DNA of 64,000 bases. It comes from Pedobacter frigoris. GTDB taxonomy: Bacteria; Bacteroidota; Bacteroidia; Sphingobacteriales; Sphingobacteriaceae. The position numbers and the translations under genes were made by a program. Numbering within the stretch: position 1 is the stretch's first letter; every line of letters starts with the position of its first letter. The stretch is from contig NZ_SWBQ01000001.1 in assembly GCF_005116445.1 (NCBI RefSeq), positions 1 through 64,000 on the forward strand, read 5' to 3'. Positions 33,841 through 42,845 of this stretch are shown here, piece by piece. The notes under the pieces were generated by a model, which made no database searches, was not told the DNA's origin, and saw only the letters and a list, made by a program, of their open reading frames with translations.

Positions 33841-35421
33841 GTGAAAAGACTTACTATAGGTACGAGAGGTAGCGACCTGGCTTTATGGCAAGCCAACTTC
33901 ATTAAAGATAAACTTGCGGAGATCGGCGTAGATGCGGATCTTAAGATCATTAAAACGCAGGGAGACAAGATTTTAAATTTACGACTGGATAAGCTGGAAG
34001 GCAAGGGTTTCTTTACTAAGGAGCTGGAGGAAGAGCTTTTGGGAGGTACTATAGATATTGCTGTACACTCACATAAAGATCTGCCAACGGTACACCCTGC
34101 AGGGCTTACTATCGCTGCGGTAACTGAGCGTGAAGATCCGGCAGAGCTGTTGCTGATTTTAAAAGATTGTGTAGACATCAGTCAAAAACTATCTTTAAAG
34201 ACCGGTGCAATGGTGGGTACTTCATCAAACAGGCGTAAGGCGCAGCTATTGGCTTTAAGAACTGATCTGAATATTGAAGACTTGAGAGGGAATGTGCCGA
34301 CCAGGATAGGTAAGCTTCGTGATGAAGATTATGATGCCATCATGATCGCTAAAGCCGGTGTAAACCGTTTGAATATAGATCTTTCAGAATTTCATGTTGA
34401 GGTTGTAGATCCGGTGGAAATAGTGCCTGCGCCTGCGCAAGGTGCACTTGCTATTCAAATCAGAGAAAATGATACTGACCTGTTTGAGGTGCTTCAAAAA
34501 ATAAATCACCCCGAAACTGCGGAAGAAATTGCTGTTGAGCGTAAAGTACTGAACCTTTTTGAAGGCGGTTGTCATATGCCTTTGGGTTGTTATTGCAAAA
34601 AGGAAGATGGACAATACGAGGTGTGGACCTCGAAAGCGGAGACCGATGAGGATTTTCCTGACCGTGTATTTTTCCGTGTGGATAGCCTGGAAGGACTTTC
34701 TGAAAAGATCGTTGCCAAGTTTGCTGCCGATAAAAAGAAACCTGCCAAGGTGTTCATTTCAAGGGAAGTTGGGGAGCATAATTACTTTAGAAAAGCATTA
34801 GAGAAACACAATATAGAGATTGAAGACCGTTCGCTGATCCGTACTTTCCCAATCGTGAATGTACTAGATCCTTTTTACCTGAAACATATTGACTGGATCT
34901 TTTTCAGCAGCAGAAATGCCGTTGATTACTTCTTCAAGCTTAAGCCTGTTTTGCCTAAGCATGTGAAATTTGGTGTAGCCGGAAGAGGTTCAGAAGATTC
35001 GCTGAGGAGAGCTGGGCACCTTGCCGATTATGTAGGTGAAGGAGGAGATATTGAAGAAGTAGCTGAACTATTTGCTGAAGAAGTGGCTGGAAAAACAGTT
35101 TTATTTCCAAGAGCACAGGATTCTTTGCAAAGTATCCAAAAAGCTTTAAAGCCAGATACCAAGGTGATTGATCTGCCAATATATGAAACTGTAGTAGAAG
35201 ACGAGATAGACCAGACTCATGCTGATGTATTGATCTTTACCAGTCCATCGAATGTAGATGCGTATTTCGCTGATAACTTATTAGATCCGGGACAGCAGGT
35301 GATTGCCATAGGCAACTCTACCGGTAAAAAGTTTGATGAGATGGGTGTGAAATACATTTTGCCATATTCTCCGGATGAGATTGGTCTGGCAGAGGCAGTT
35401 TTTGGAATTGATATGAAATAA
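33841..35421 (+). CDS. hemCD: Hydroxymethylbilane synthase / uroporphyrinogen-III synthase fusion
   Basis: 526 residues, GTG start. Residues 1 to ~300 are HemC: RGSDLALWQANFI, HSHKDLPT, and Cys244 in EGGCHMPLG, the dipyrromethane cofactor site. From ~303 a HemD domain follows (KVFISREVGEHNYFRKALEK; WIFFSSRNAVDYFF; VLIFTSPSNVDAYF). One polypeptide therefore condenses four porphobilinogens and cyclises the product to uroporphyrinogen III. HemD is otherwise a separate gene in most bacteria. hemB follows after 9 bp. Confidence 0.92.
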   Translation: MKRLTIGTRGSDLALWQANFIKDKLAEIGVDADLKIIKTQGDKILNLRLDKLEGKGFFTKELEEELLGGTIDIAVHSHKDLPTVHPAGLTIAAVTEREDPAELLLILKDCVDISQKLSLKTGAMVGTSSNRRKAQLLALRTDLNIEDLRGNVPTRIGKLRDEDYDAIMIAKAGVNRLNIDLSEFHVEVVDPVEIVPAPAQGALAIQIRENDTDLFEVLQKINHPETAEEIAVERKVLNLFEGGCHMPLGCYCKKEDGQYEVWTSKAETDEDFPDRVFFRVDSLEGLSEKIVAKFAADKKKPAKVFISREVGEHNYFRKALEKHNIEIEDRSLIRTFPIVNVLDPFYLKHIDWIFFSSRNAVDYFFKLKPVLPKHVKFGVAGRGSEDSLRRAGHLADYVGEGGDIEEVAELFAEEVAGKTVLFPRAQDSLQSIQKALKPDTKVIDLPIYETVVEDEIDQTHADVLIFTSPSNVDAYFADNLLDPGQQVIAIGNSTGKKFDEMGVKYILPYSPDEIGLAEAVFGIDMK

Positions 35422-35430
35422 AAATAGATT

Positions 35431-36399
35431 ATGTTACAACGTCCGCGCAGATTAAGAAAGAATCCCATAGTGAGGGAAATGGTGGCTGAGACCAGGTTGT
35501 CTAAAGACATGTTCATATACCCGTACTTTGTAGTGCCGGGAAGCAATGTAACTCATGCTATAGAAGCAATGCCGGGTATAAGTCATTTTTCTGAAGATAC
35601 ACTGATCAGAGACGTTGAAAAGGGATTAAAGCTTGGTGTGAATAAGATCATGCTTTTTGGTGTGGGTGATGAGAAGAGTGAAAACGCTGCTTCTGCATAC
35701 CATGATCATTCTTTGGTGCCTTCTGCAGTTCGTCTGCTAAAGAAAAACTTTGGGGATGATCTTTATGTGGTGACTGATGTTTGCGTTTGTTCATATACTA
35801 CTCATGGTCACTGCGGGATCATGGAAAATGATTACGTACAGAATGACCCTACTGTAGAGGTGATAGCCAAAATGGGATTGACACATGCACAGGCCGGAGC
35901 GGATATGCTGGCGCCTTCTGATATGATGGATGGCCGGGTTGGAGCAATGAGAAGTGTTTTGGATGGTGCTGGTTTTGTAAACACAGCAATCATGAGTCAT
36001 GCTACAAAATTTGCTTCTGCTTACTATGGCCCTTTTAGGGAGGCGGCAGACTGTGCACCGAGCAAGGGGGACAGGAAAGCTTATCAGATGGATTTTAGAA
36101 ATCCAAATGAGGCATTGAGAGAAGCGTTGCTGGATGAGAATGAAGGAGCTGATGTGCTGATGGTAAAGCCAGGGTTGGCTTACCTGGACATTATGCAGAC
36201 GCTGAAGCAAAATACAGATCTCCCCATAGCTTGCTATAATGTATCAGGGGAATATTCAATGGTAAAAGCAGCCGCTGAGAAAGGCTGGATAGATGAGCAA
36301 AAAGTGGTGATGGAAACCATGCATGCTTTTGCCCGCGCAGGAGCAAGTATAATTACTACTTATCACATCAGGGATATGGTAGAGAAAAACTGGATATAA
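35431..36399 (+). CDS. hemB: Delta-aminolevulinic acid dehydratase (porphobilinogen synthase)
   Basis: 322 residues, standard length. It joins two 5-aminolevulinates to porphobilinogen. Seen are the zinc-type Cys cluster DVCVCSYTTHGHCG, the Schiff-base lysines in SKGDRKAYQMDF and LMVKPGLAYLD, and the C-terminal GASIITTYHI. The Cys-rich site indicates a Zn-dependent enzyme. It lies between hemCD and hemL with gaps of 9 and 3 bp. Confidence 0.95.
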   Translation: MLQRPRRLRKNPIVREMVAETRLSKDMFIYPYFVVPGSNVTHAIEAMPGISHFSEDTLIRDVEKGLKLGVNKIMLFGVGDEKSENAASAYHDHSLVPSAVRLLKKNFGDDLYVVTDVCVCSYTTHGHCGIMENDYVQNDPTVEVIAKMGLTHAQAGADMLAPSDMMDGRVGAMRSVLDGAGFVNTAIMSHATKFASAYYGPFREAADCAPSKGDRKAYQMDFRNPNEALREALLDENEGADVLMVKPGLAYLDIMQTLKQNTDLPIACYNVSGEYSMVKAAAEKGWIDEQKVVMETMHAFARAGASIITTYHIRDMVEKNWI

Positions 36400-36402
36400 A
36401 AT

Positions 36403-37776
36403 ATGTTAGAATCGTTAAAGAAAATGTTTTCGGGAAATGAGGGTGAGGTGCCTGTAAATACGGGTAGTAAGCCGGATATTTCCAGAGAAAAATCAGCCGA
36501 ACTATATGAGAAGGCAAAAAACTATTTTCCGGGTGGGGTAAACTCTCCGGTTAGGGCCTTCAAATCGGTATATGGTACTCCTTTGTTTATTCAAAAAGGT
36601 GACGGCTGCTTTGTTTGGGATGCTGACGGAAACCAGTTCATAGACTTTTGCGGAAGCTGGGGTCCTTTGATCTTAGGGCATAACAATGCTAAAGTCAGGG
36701 AAAAGGTGACAGAGGTAATGCAGAGTGGGATGAGTTTCGGTGCACCGACTGCATTGGAAAACGAACTGGCAGAACTGATTATCAAGAACAACAAATTTGT
36801 TGAAAAAATACGTTTTACAAGTTCAGGTACTGAAGCGGTAATGTCTGCGATCAGGCTTGCCCGTGGTTATACCGGACGAGATAAGATCATCAAATTTGAG
36901 GGCTGTTATCATGGTCACTCAGATTCATTGCTGGTTAAAGCCGGTTCAGGACTGGTAACCTTCGGAGAAACCTCTTCTGCAGGTGTTCCTAAATCTTTCG
37001 CACAGGAAACGATTGTGATTCCATTAAACGATACAAAGGCTTTAGAAGCAGCTTTTGAGCAGTTTAAAGGTGAAGTCGCAGCGGTGATCATTGAGGGCAT
37101 ACCAGCCAATAATGGTTTGTTGATGCAGGATGCGGAATATGTGCAGTTCCTTCAAAAGATCTGTAACGACAACAAGGCATTGCTGATTTTTGATGAGGTG
37201 ATCACAGGATTCAGACTTGGATTTGAAGGAGCAGCAGGACATTATGGCATTAAGCCTGACATTGTTACCTATGGTAAAATTATAGGTGGCGGATTACCTG
37301 TTGGCATGTATGGCGCTTCGGCGGAAATTATGGGGCACATCTCTCCGGATGGTGGTGTTTACCAGGCAGGTACCTTATCGGGAAATCCGGTTGCGATGGC
37401 TGCTGGCATAGCGCAACTGACTGAGTTATTACGTTCTGGTTTCTATAAGGAGCTGAATAATAAGGCTTCAGAATTTGCGGAAAGTATCCAGCGTTTTGCG
37501 ACAGCAAGGAACTATAAGTTAAAGGTATTCCACGTAGGGTCAATCTTCTGGCTGGCCTTTACAGATAAAGATAAAATTCAGACTGCAGAAGATATTGACC
37601 CGGCAAGCATGGAGAAATTTAAAGTGATGCACAGGGAATTGCTGAACAGGGGAATTTACCTGGGCCCTTCAGGTTATGAAGTAGGTTTTGTCTCTGCAGC
37701 ACACACTAAAATAGAGTTGGAAAAAGCCAAAAGAGCAATATTTGACAGTCTCGATATTGTTTTCAGGAATAAGTAA
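36403..37776 (+). CDS. hemL: Glutamate-1-semialdehyde 2,1-aminomutase
   Basis: 457 residues, about 25 longer than usual because of a Lys/Gly-rich N-terminal extension (MLESLKKMFSGNEGE) before the conserved SAELYEKAKNYFPGGVNSPV. It converts glutamate-1-semialdehyde to 5-aminolevulinate. The PLP lysine is Lys292 in TYGKIIGGG; FTSSGTEAVMSAIRLARG and FDEVITGFR complete the fold. The ATG is 3 bp after the hemB stop. Confidence 0.93.
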   Translation: MLESLKKMFSGNEGEVPVNTGSKPDISREKSAELYEKAKNYFPGGVNSPVRAFKSVYGTPLFIQKGDGCFVWDADGNQFIDFCGSWGPLILGHNNAKVREKVTEVMQSGMSFGAPTALENELAELIIKNNKFVEKIRFTSSGTEAVMSAIRLARGYTGRDKIIKFEGCYHGHSDSLLVKAGSGLVTFGETSSAGVPKSFAQETIVIPLNDTKALEAAFEQFKGEVAAVIIEGIPANNGLLMQDAEYVQFLQKICNDNKALLIFDEVITGFRLGFEGAAGHYGIKPDIVTYGKIIGGGLPVGMYGASAEIMGHISPDGGVYQAGTLSGNPVAMAAGIAQLTELLRSGFYKELNNKASEFAESIQRFATARNYKLKVFHVGSIFWLAFTDKDKIQTAEDIDPASMEKFKVMHRELLNRGIYLGPSGYEVGFVSAAHTKIELEKAKRAIFDSLDIVFRNK

Positions 37777-37813
37777 ATAATGGGTATATTTAGAAGGTAA
37801 AGCAGATAACATC

Positions 37814-38680
37814 TTGAAAAAATCGATCATCATATTTTATTTTCTCTTGTTGTATTCAGTGATTCAACTGATATCATGGGGTACACTTGTAGTGAAATTG
37901 CAGCCCGCCAGGATGGCAATGGTGATGGGAGAGGGCTCGGTGTTTTTGTTTTTATTGGGCGTTGGTGCTTATTTTCTGCATAAATCAATTAAAAAGGAAG
38001 AGAAATTACGGGAACAGCAGCAGAACTTTTTATTGTCTGTGACCCATGAATTGAAATCGCCTTTAGCAGCCATTAAACTGTCTATCCAAACTATTGTAAA
38101 AAGGGATCTGGACAAAGCCAGACAAACTTCTTTGCTGAGTAACTCATTGAAGGACATTGAGCGTTTGGATGACCTGGTGGAAAACATGCTGTTGGCCACG
38201 AAAATAGAGAACAGGTCTTATTCATTTCCAAAAGAAGAATTTGACTTTTCTGAATTGGTAAGTAAGATTACTGATCGCCTGCAGATTCATTCCTGCGGCT
38301 GTGAACAGGTAATCAGCCCTAGTATAAAACCCGGAATTAAGCTCATGGGAGACCAGTTTGCGCTTTCTTCTGTGGTTACCAATCTTGTTGAAAACGCAGT
38401 GAAATATTCAGGACCTTGTGCGGAAGTTGAAGTAGAATTGCTACAAAAGGATGGACATCCTTTTTTAAAAGTAGCTGACAAGGGGCCTGGCATACCTGAT
38501 GATGAAAAGATGCTGATATTCGATAAATTTTACCGCGTTGGTGATGAGAATGTCAGAAAATCAAAAGGTACGGGTTTAGGCCTGTTTATTGTTAAGGAAG
38601 TTCTACAAAGCCATGACGCTGACATCAGCGTTAGAGATAACGTACCGCATGGTGCAATTTTTGAAATAACATTTAATTGA
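37814..38680 (+). CDS. Sensor histidine kinase
   Basis: 288 residues with a TTG start. Two membrane spans (~5-27 and ~38-55) enclose only a short loop, so it probably senses within the membrane. HisKA has His78 in SVTHELKSPL; HATPase boxes are NLVENAVKYS, DKGPGIPDD and GTGLGLFIV. It is followed, with a near-overlap, by a response regulator, and both sit between hemL and hemE. A link to envelope or heme status is inferred from position alone. Confidence 0.88.
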   Translation: MKKSIIIFYFLLLYSVIQLISWGTLVVKLQPARMAMVMGEGSVFLFLLGVGAYFLHKSIKKEEKLREQQQNFLLSVTHELKSPLAAIKLSIQTIVKRDLDKARQTSLLSNSLKDIERLDDLVENMLLATKIENRSYSFPKEEFDFSELVSKITDRLQIHSCGCEQVISPSIKPGIKLMGDQFALSSVVTNLVENAVKYSGPCAEVEVELLQKDGHPFLKVADKGPGIPDDEKMLIFDKFYRVGDENVRKSKGTGLGLFIVKEVLQSHDADISVRDNVPHGAIFEITFN

Positions 38681-38682
38681 TT

Positions 38683-39387
38683 ATGCCACAGAAATTAAGA
38701 ATATTACTGGTTGAAGATGAAGACCACTTATTAGATGCAATAAAATTAAACCTTGAATTAGAAGGTTATAAAGTTCACGCTGTTAAAGATGGAAAAACTG
38801 CTTTAAAGGTTTTTAAAGAAGAGCGTTTCAACCTGATCATCCTGGATGTAATGCTTCCTGAAATGGACGGCTTCCAGGTTTGTGAAACCATCCGCTTGGA
38901 AAATACTGAGGTTCCTATCCTTTTCCTTACCGCAAAAAATACGAGCGAAGACCGTGTAATGGGTCTGAAGAAAGGAGCAGACGATTATTTAGTGAAACCA
39001 TTTAACCTGGAAGAACTAATCCTTAGGGTAGGTATCCTGGTAAAACGCAGCATGAAAGCTGATGACCTGAAAGAGTTGAACTCTTATAAAATAGGTGATA
39101 AAACTATTTATTTCAATTCATTCGAACTAAAACAGGATGACGGCGTGATTGTTCCCCTGACTAAAAAGGAAACCATGCTCCTGAAATTGTTGATCGAGCG
39201 TAAGAATGAAGCCGTGTCACGTGAGCAGATCTTAGAGACAGTTTGGAATTATGACGTATATCCGTCAACCCGTACTATTGATAACTTTATCCTGACCTTC
39301 CGTAAGTATTTTGAACCAGATCAAAAAAATCCGGTTTATTTCCATTCAATCAGAGGTGTAGGTTATAAATTCACTGATATTCATTAA
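38683..39387 (+). CDS. OmpR family response regulator
   Basis: 234 residues from ATG 38683; a TTG two codons upstream is less likely. Receiver domain with the acidic pocket EDED (11-14), phospho-acceptor Asp55 (IILDVMLPEMDG) and FLTAK. The DNA-binding winged helix follows (LTKKETMLLKLLIERKNEAV; VWNYDVYPSTRTIDNFI; IRGVGYKF). It is the partner of the kinase three bases upstream. Its stop overlaps the next start (TAATG). Confidence 0.92.
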   Translation: MPQKLRILLVEDEDHLLDAIKLNLELEGYKVHAVKDGKTALKVFKEERFNLIILDVMLPEMDGFQVCETIRLENTEVPILFLTAKNTSEDRVMGLKKGADDYLVKPFNLEELILRVGILVKRSMKADDLKELNSYKIGDKTIYFNSFELKQDDGVIVPLTKKETMLLKLLIERKNEAVSREQILETVWNYDVYPSTRTIDNFILTFRKYFEPDQKNPVYFHSIRGVGYKFTDIH

Positions 39388-39902
39388 TGTACAACGCCAA
39401 AGGCAGGTATGCACTAATGGCGCTTTTTGTAGCGGCCGCTATTGTATGCCTTTTTTATGATCAAAACCAGCTGGCAGCGTTGGGCGGACTAATGTTCGCT
39501 TTCGTGCTATGGAGTCATTTTAAACACAGTTCCATCGTGCTTGCTTCCAAGTATTTCCAAAAAGGGGATTATGACCGTACAGAACAGTTGCTGGCCGAGG
39601 TTCCAAACCCGGACAGACTGGCCCGAAACAGAAGAGGGTACTACGAATTTATGCGCGCCAATATTGCCTTGAAAAAGGAAGATTATGAGGTGGCCGAGCA
39701 TCATTTTCAAATAGCCAGCCGCTTTCCCTTAGGAGGTAAAAATGACAAAGCATTTGTAATGATCCACCTGGCAAACCTGGCATTGAGAAAGAAAGACGGG
39801 GAGAGAAGCCGGGCATATATAGCGAAAGCGAAAGAACTCGCAAGTACGCCAAAAGCACAAGACATAATTAATAAAATAGAGAAAGAAGCGAACAGCTTAT
39901 AA
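39387..39902 (+). CDS. Small membrane protein with TPR-like helices
   Basis: 171 residues. Two hydrophobic segments near the N-terminus (~9-24, ~29-45) are followed by TPR-like helical pairs (YFQKGDYDRTEQLLAEVP; ALKKEDYEVAEHHFQIASRF; LANLALRKKDGERSRAYIAK). Not recognised beyond that. The ATG overlaps the response regulator stop and the gene ends 16 bp before hemE, so it is part of the operon and perhaps acts as a scaffold. Confidence 0.6.
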   Translation: MYNAKGRYALMALFVAAAIVCLFYDQNQLAALGGLMFAFVLWSHFKHSSIVLASKYFQKGDYDRTEQLLAEVPNPDRLARNRRGYYEFMRANIALKKEDYEVAEHHFQIASRFPLGGKNDKAFVMIHLANLALRKKDGERSRAYIAKAKELASTPKAQDIINKIEKEANSL

Positions 39903-39918
39903 AACAATTAGATTTTAG

Positions 39919-40941
39919 ATGAACACGTTATTTTTAGATGCAGCATTTTCAAAGCAAACAGAGCGCCCACCGGTATGGATGATGCGTCAGGCAGGTCGTT
40001 TTATGCCTCAGTATTGGGAGATCAAGAACAGGTATTCATTTCTTGAAATGTGCAAAACTCCTGAAATTGCTGCCGATGTAACGATGTTGCCTGTGGACCT
40101 GCTCGGAATAGATGCGGCAATCTTGTTCTCCGATATTCTGGTTACAGGAGAAGCAATGGGAGGAGACCTGAGCTTTACCCAGGGAGTAGGGCCTAAATTT
40201 GCAAATCCTGTGCGTACATTGAGGGATGTAGATGCCCTGGAGGTAGATGTACTGGATCGTTTGCAGTATGTTGCCGACGCAATCAAAGTGATTCAACAGC
40301 GGTTAAACGGAAGTATTCCATTGATCGGTTTTGCGGGAGCCCCTTTTACAGTAATGAGTTACCTTGTTGAGGGAGGTTCGTCTAAAGACTTCAAATTGAC
40401 TAAACTTCTGATGCATAACCAGCCTGAAGTGGCCCATAAGTTATTGGCTAAAATTGCGAAAGTTACTGCTGATTACCTGAATCTTCAGATAGCGGCCGGA
40501 GTAAATGCCATTCAGATTTTTGATAGCTGGGCACTGGCATTGTCATGGAATGACTACCAGGAGTTTTCTCACAGGTATATCCAGGAGATCATAGCCAATT
40601 TGAACAGGAAAGATATCCCTGTGATCTCTTTCTGTAAAGGAAGTTCGGTTTTTGCACCGGTTATGGCCGAAGCTAAGCCAGATGTGATCTCGGTAGACTG
40701 GAATGCAGATCTGCTGAATATAAAAAACAGTTTGCCGGCAGGTATCGCCGTTCAGGGAAACCTGGATCCGCATATCCTGTATGCCGACAAGCCAGTGATT
40801 AAAAGAGAGATTCTTCGTTTGTTTGAGCGCATGCGCGGACAAAATGGGTTTATATTCAATTTAGGCCATGGCATTATGCCGGATATTCCTTTTGATCATG
40901 TGAAATACGCCATAGAGGTCATTAAGGATTTTAAATACTAA
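39919..40941 (+). CDS. hemE: Uroporphyrinogen decarboxylase
   Basis: 340 residues. It removes four carboxyl groups from uroporphyrinogen III to give coproporphyrinogen III. Family hallmarks are the N-terminal RPPVWMMRQAGRFMPQY, the catalytic Asp in ILFSDILV, GFAGAPFTVMSYL and NLGHGIMPD near the end. hemJ starts 7 bp after its stop. Confidence 0.95.
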   Translation: MNTLFLDAAFSKQTERPPVWMMRQAGRFMPQYWEIKNRYSFLEMCKTPEIAADVTMLPVDLLGIDAAILFSDILVTGEAMGGDLSFTQGVGPKFANPVRTLRDVDALEVDVLDRLQYVADAIKVIQQRLNGSIPLIGFAGAPFTVMSYLVEGGSSKDFKLTKLLMHNQPEVAHKLLAKIAKVTADYLNLQIAAGVNAIQIFDSWALALSWNDYQEFSHRYIQEIIANLNRKDIPVISFCKGSSVFAPVMAEAKPDVISVDWNADLLNIKNSLPAGIAVQGNLDPHILYADKPVIKREILRLFERMRGQNGFIFNLGHGIMPDIPFDHVKYAIEVIKDFKY

Positions 40942-40948
40942 TATTTCA

Positions 40949-41497
40949 ATGGAGAAGTACTACTATTACGTCATGGCTGTTCATATCATCTTTGTGGTGA
41001 GCTGGATGGCAGGATTGTTTTATAGCGTGCGACTCTTTATATATCATACTGAAGCAGAGGGGCGGAATGAGCCAGACCGCAGTATCCTGAAAACCGAATA
41101 CGAAAGGATGGAATCCAAACTCTGGCACATCATCACCACCCCTGCAATGGTACTCACAGTACTTGCAGGAGTAGTGATGGTTTGTACCCGACCATGGCTG
41201 CTCTCTGTGCCCTGGTTTCATGTAAAGCTCGGGTTTGTAGTCGTGTTGCTGATCTATCATTTCATTTGCCAGAATATCATGAAACAGCTAAAACACGGCA
41301 AATGCAAAATGAGCTCTTTTAAGCTTCGTTTGTGGAATGAAGTGGCCACAATCCTTTTGGTAGCCATTGTGTTTACTGTAGTGCTTAAAAATGCTGTAGA
41401 CTGGATTTATGGCCTTGTTGGCCTCATTATATTCGCTGTAGTCATCATGCTCGCTGTAAAATGGTACAAGCATTACCGAAAAAAACACGACTGCTAA
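40949..41497 (+). CDS. hemJ: Protoporphyrinogen IX oxidase HemJ family (UPF0093)
   Basis: 182 residues with four to five membrane spans. HemJ features: HIIFVVSWMAGLFYSVRLFI with the conserved His, an MESKLWHIITTPAMVLT block, PWFHVKLGFVVVLLIYHF and RLWNEVATILLVAIVF. HemJ oxidises protoporphyrinogen IX to protoporphyrin IX in the membrane. Placement directly after hemE agrees. Genes for coproporphyrinogen oxidase and ferrochelatase are outside the window. Confidence 0.85.
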   Translation: MEKYYYYVMAVHIIFVVSWMAGLFYSVRLFIYHTEAEGRNEPDRSILKTEYERMESKLWHIITTPAMVLTVLAGVVMVCTRPWLLSVPWFHVKLGFVVVLLIYHFICQNIMKQLKHGKCKMSSFKLRLWNEVATILLVAIVFTVVLKNAVDWIYGLVGLIIFAVVIMLAVKWYKHYRKKHDC

Positions 41498-41529
41498 GTC
41501 AATCCCTCAAAAATATTTTCAATGCCTGT

Positions 41530-41557
41530 GCAACCTTTTCAAGAGTTGCCTCATCTT
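41530..41557 (+). promoter_or_regulatory. Candidate ECF sigma-type promoter
   Basis: GCAACC (41530-41535), a 16-bp spacer and CATCTT (41552-41557) resemble the -35/-10 of ECF sigma promoters, 19 bp before the sigma gene. Autoregulation is implied. Confidence 0.5.
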
Positions 41558-41576
41558 CTATATACCAAACACACAA

Positions 41577-42143
41577 ATGAAATTGACGCAATATAGAATT
41601 GATGAACTATTAGAAGGATGCAAAGCAGGCAACCGAAAGATGCAGGAAGCGCTTTATACGCAGACCTCATCTAAGATGTTTGCTGTTTGCATGCGTTATG
41701 CCAAAGACAGAATGGAGGCTGAAGATGTATTGCAAATGGGTTATATTAAGGTTTTTCAAAAGGTAAAAGAATACCGTGGGGACGGTTCTTTTGAAGGTTG
41801 GATACGTAGGATTATGGTGAATACGGCTATTGAGAGCTATCGGAAAGGATTGAGATCGATGAATGTAGTTCCTGTAGAGGATGCTTACGAACAACCCGCA
41901 ACTGGTTTTGATTTTAGCCGGTTGGGCATGCAGGATTTGATGAAGGTGATACAAAAACTGGCAGACGGATACCGCCTGGTATTTAATATGTATATTATTG
42001 AAGGGTACTCTCATAAAGAAATCTCAGAAACACTCGGGATTTCTGAAGGAGCAAGCAAATCGCAATTGTCGAGGGCAAGAGCAATATTAAGGGAAGAAAT
42101 TATGAAAATGGAGGGCATAAATTATGCAACACATGCAGGATAA
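41577..42143 (+). CDS. ECF RNA polymerase sigma factor
   Basis: 188 residues. Region 2 shows FAVCMRYAKDRMEAEDVLQM and FEGWIRRIMVNTAIESYRK; region 4 shows ADGYRLVFNMYIIEGYSHKE and LGISEGASKSQLSRARAILR. ECF factors respond to envelope signals through an anti-sigma partner. The next ORF overlaps its end by 20 bp and has a single membrane span, as expected for that partner. Confidence 0.92.
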   Translation: MKLTQYRIDELLEGCKAGNRKMQEALYTQTSSKMFAVCMRYAKDRMEAEDVLQMGYIKVFQKVKEYRGDGSFEGWIRRIMVNTAIESYRKGLRSMNVVPVEDAYEQPATGFDFSRLGMQDLMKVIQKLADGYRLVFNMYIIEGYSHKEISETLGISEGASKSQLSRARAILREEIMKMEGINYATHAG

Positions 42144-42840
42144 AGAGTTTGATCAGTTATTTAAAGACCGTTTTGAAGAGGCCGAGGTACAGCCGTCTTC
42201 AAATCTGTGGGATACTATTTCAGCGGAGCTGGAATCTAAACCCAAGGGTGGATTGCAGATTTACTGGATGGCAGCGGCGGTAGCTGTGATGGTGGTGGGT
42301 ATTGGATTGCTAATGCCTAAGACGGAAAAGATCAGGTTGCAGGCACCTGTTGAAATTGCAGATATTAAGGCCGAAGATGTTTCAAAGCCTTCAGCTAATG
42401 TGGTTATTGATGACACAGAATCTGATCAGTCGTATCAAAGCACGCCTCTTGTCATCGCTCCGCGATTAAAGCCTGAGGGTCAGAAAAAAACAATAATCAT
42501 CATGCAACCTAAAGTTGTAGATGAGCATCTTGTTAATAAGCCTGCAGATGTAAAGGAACACACACCGGTTATGGTAAAACCTCCTGTACCTACAGATATG
42601 CCAATTGTAATAGCAAGTGCAAATACTGCTGATCAAAACAGGGAAAATGAAATAGCTGAAACAGAGCGGCCTGAGCGTAAAGGAATCAGGAATGTAGGAG
42701 ATCTTGTCAATTATGTAGTTGATAAAGTAGACAAGAGAGAAAATAAAATTTTAAAATTTAACACCGATGAGGACGACAATTCATCATTGATAGCGATCAA
42801 CATCGGATTTATAAGACTGAATTCAAAAAAACACAAATAA
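42124..42840 (+). CDS. Putative anti-sigma factor, single-span membrane protein
   Basis: 238 residues; ATG at 42133 is an alternative start with the same frame. The short N-terminal cytoplasmic part (DKEFDQLFKDRFEEAEVQPS) precedes one membrane span (~46-65) and a long periplasmic tail rich in Pro, Val and Lys. No zinc-binding motif typical of ZAS-type anti-sigmas is seen. Position overlapping the ECF sigma gene and the topology support the call; the family was not recognised directly. Confidence 0.6.
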   Translation: MQHMQDKEFDQLFKDRFEEAEVQPSSNLWDTISAELESKPKGGLQIYWMAAAVAVMVVGIGLLMPKTEKIRLQAPVEIADIKAEDVSKPSANVVIDDTESDQSYQSTPLVIAPRLKPEGQKKTIIIMQPKVVDEHLVNKPADVKEHTPVMVKPPVPTDMPIVIASANTADQNRENEIAETERPERKGIRNVGDLVNYVVDKVDKRENKILKFNTDEDDNSSLIAINIGFIRLNSKKHK

Positions 42841-42845
42841 ACGAA

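Noticed and set aside
37777..41500. Heme-responsive riboswitch or cobalamin riboswitch in the hem operon
   Set aside because: Gaps between the genes are too short and none shows a B12-box or comparable conserved element.
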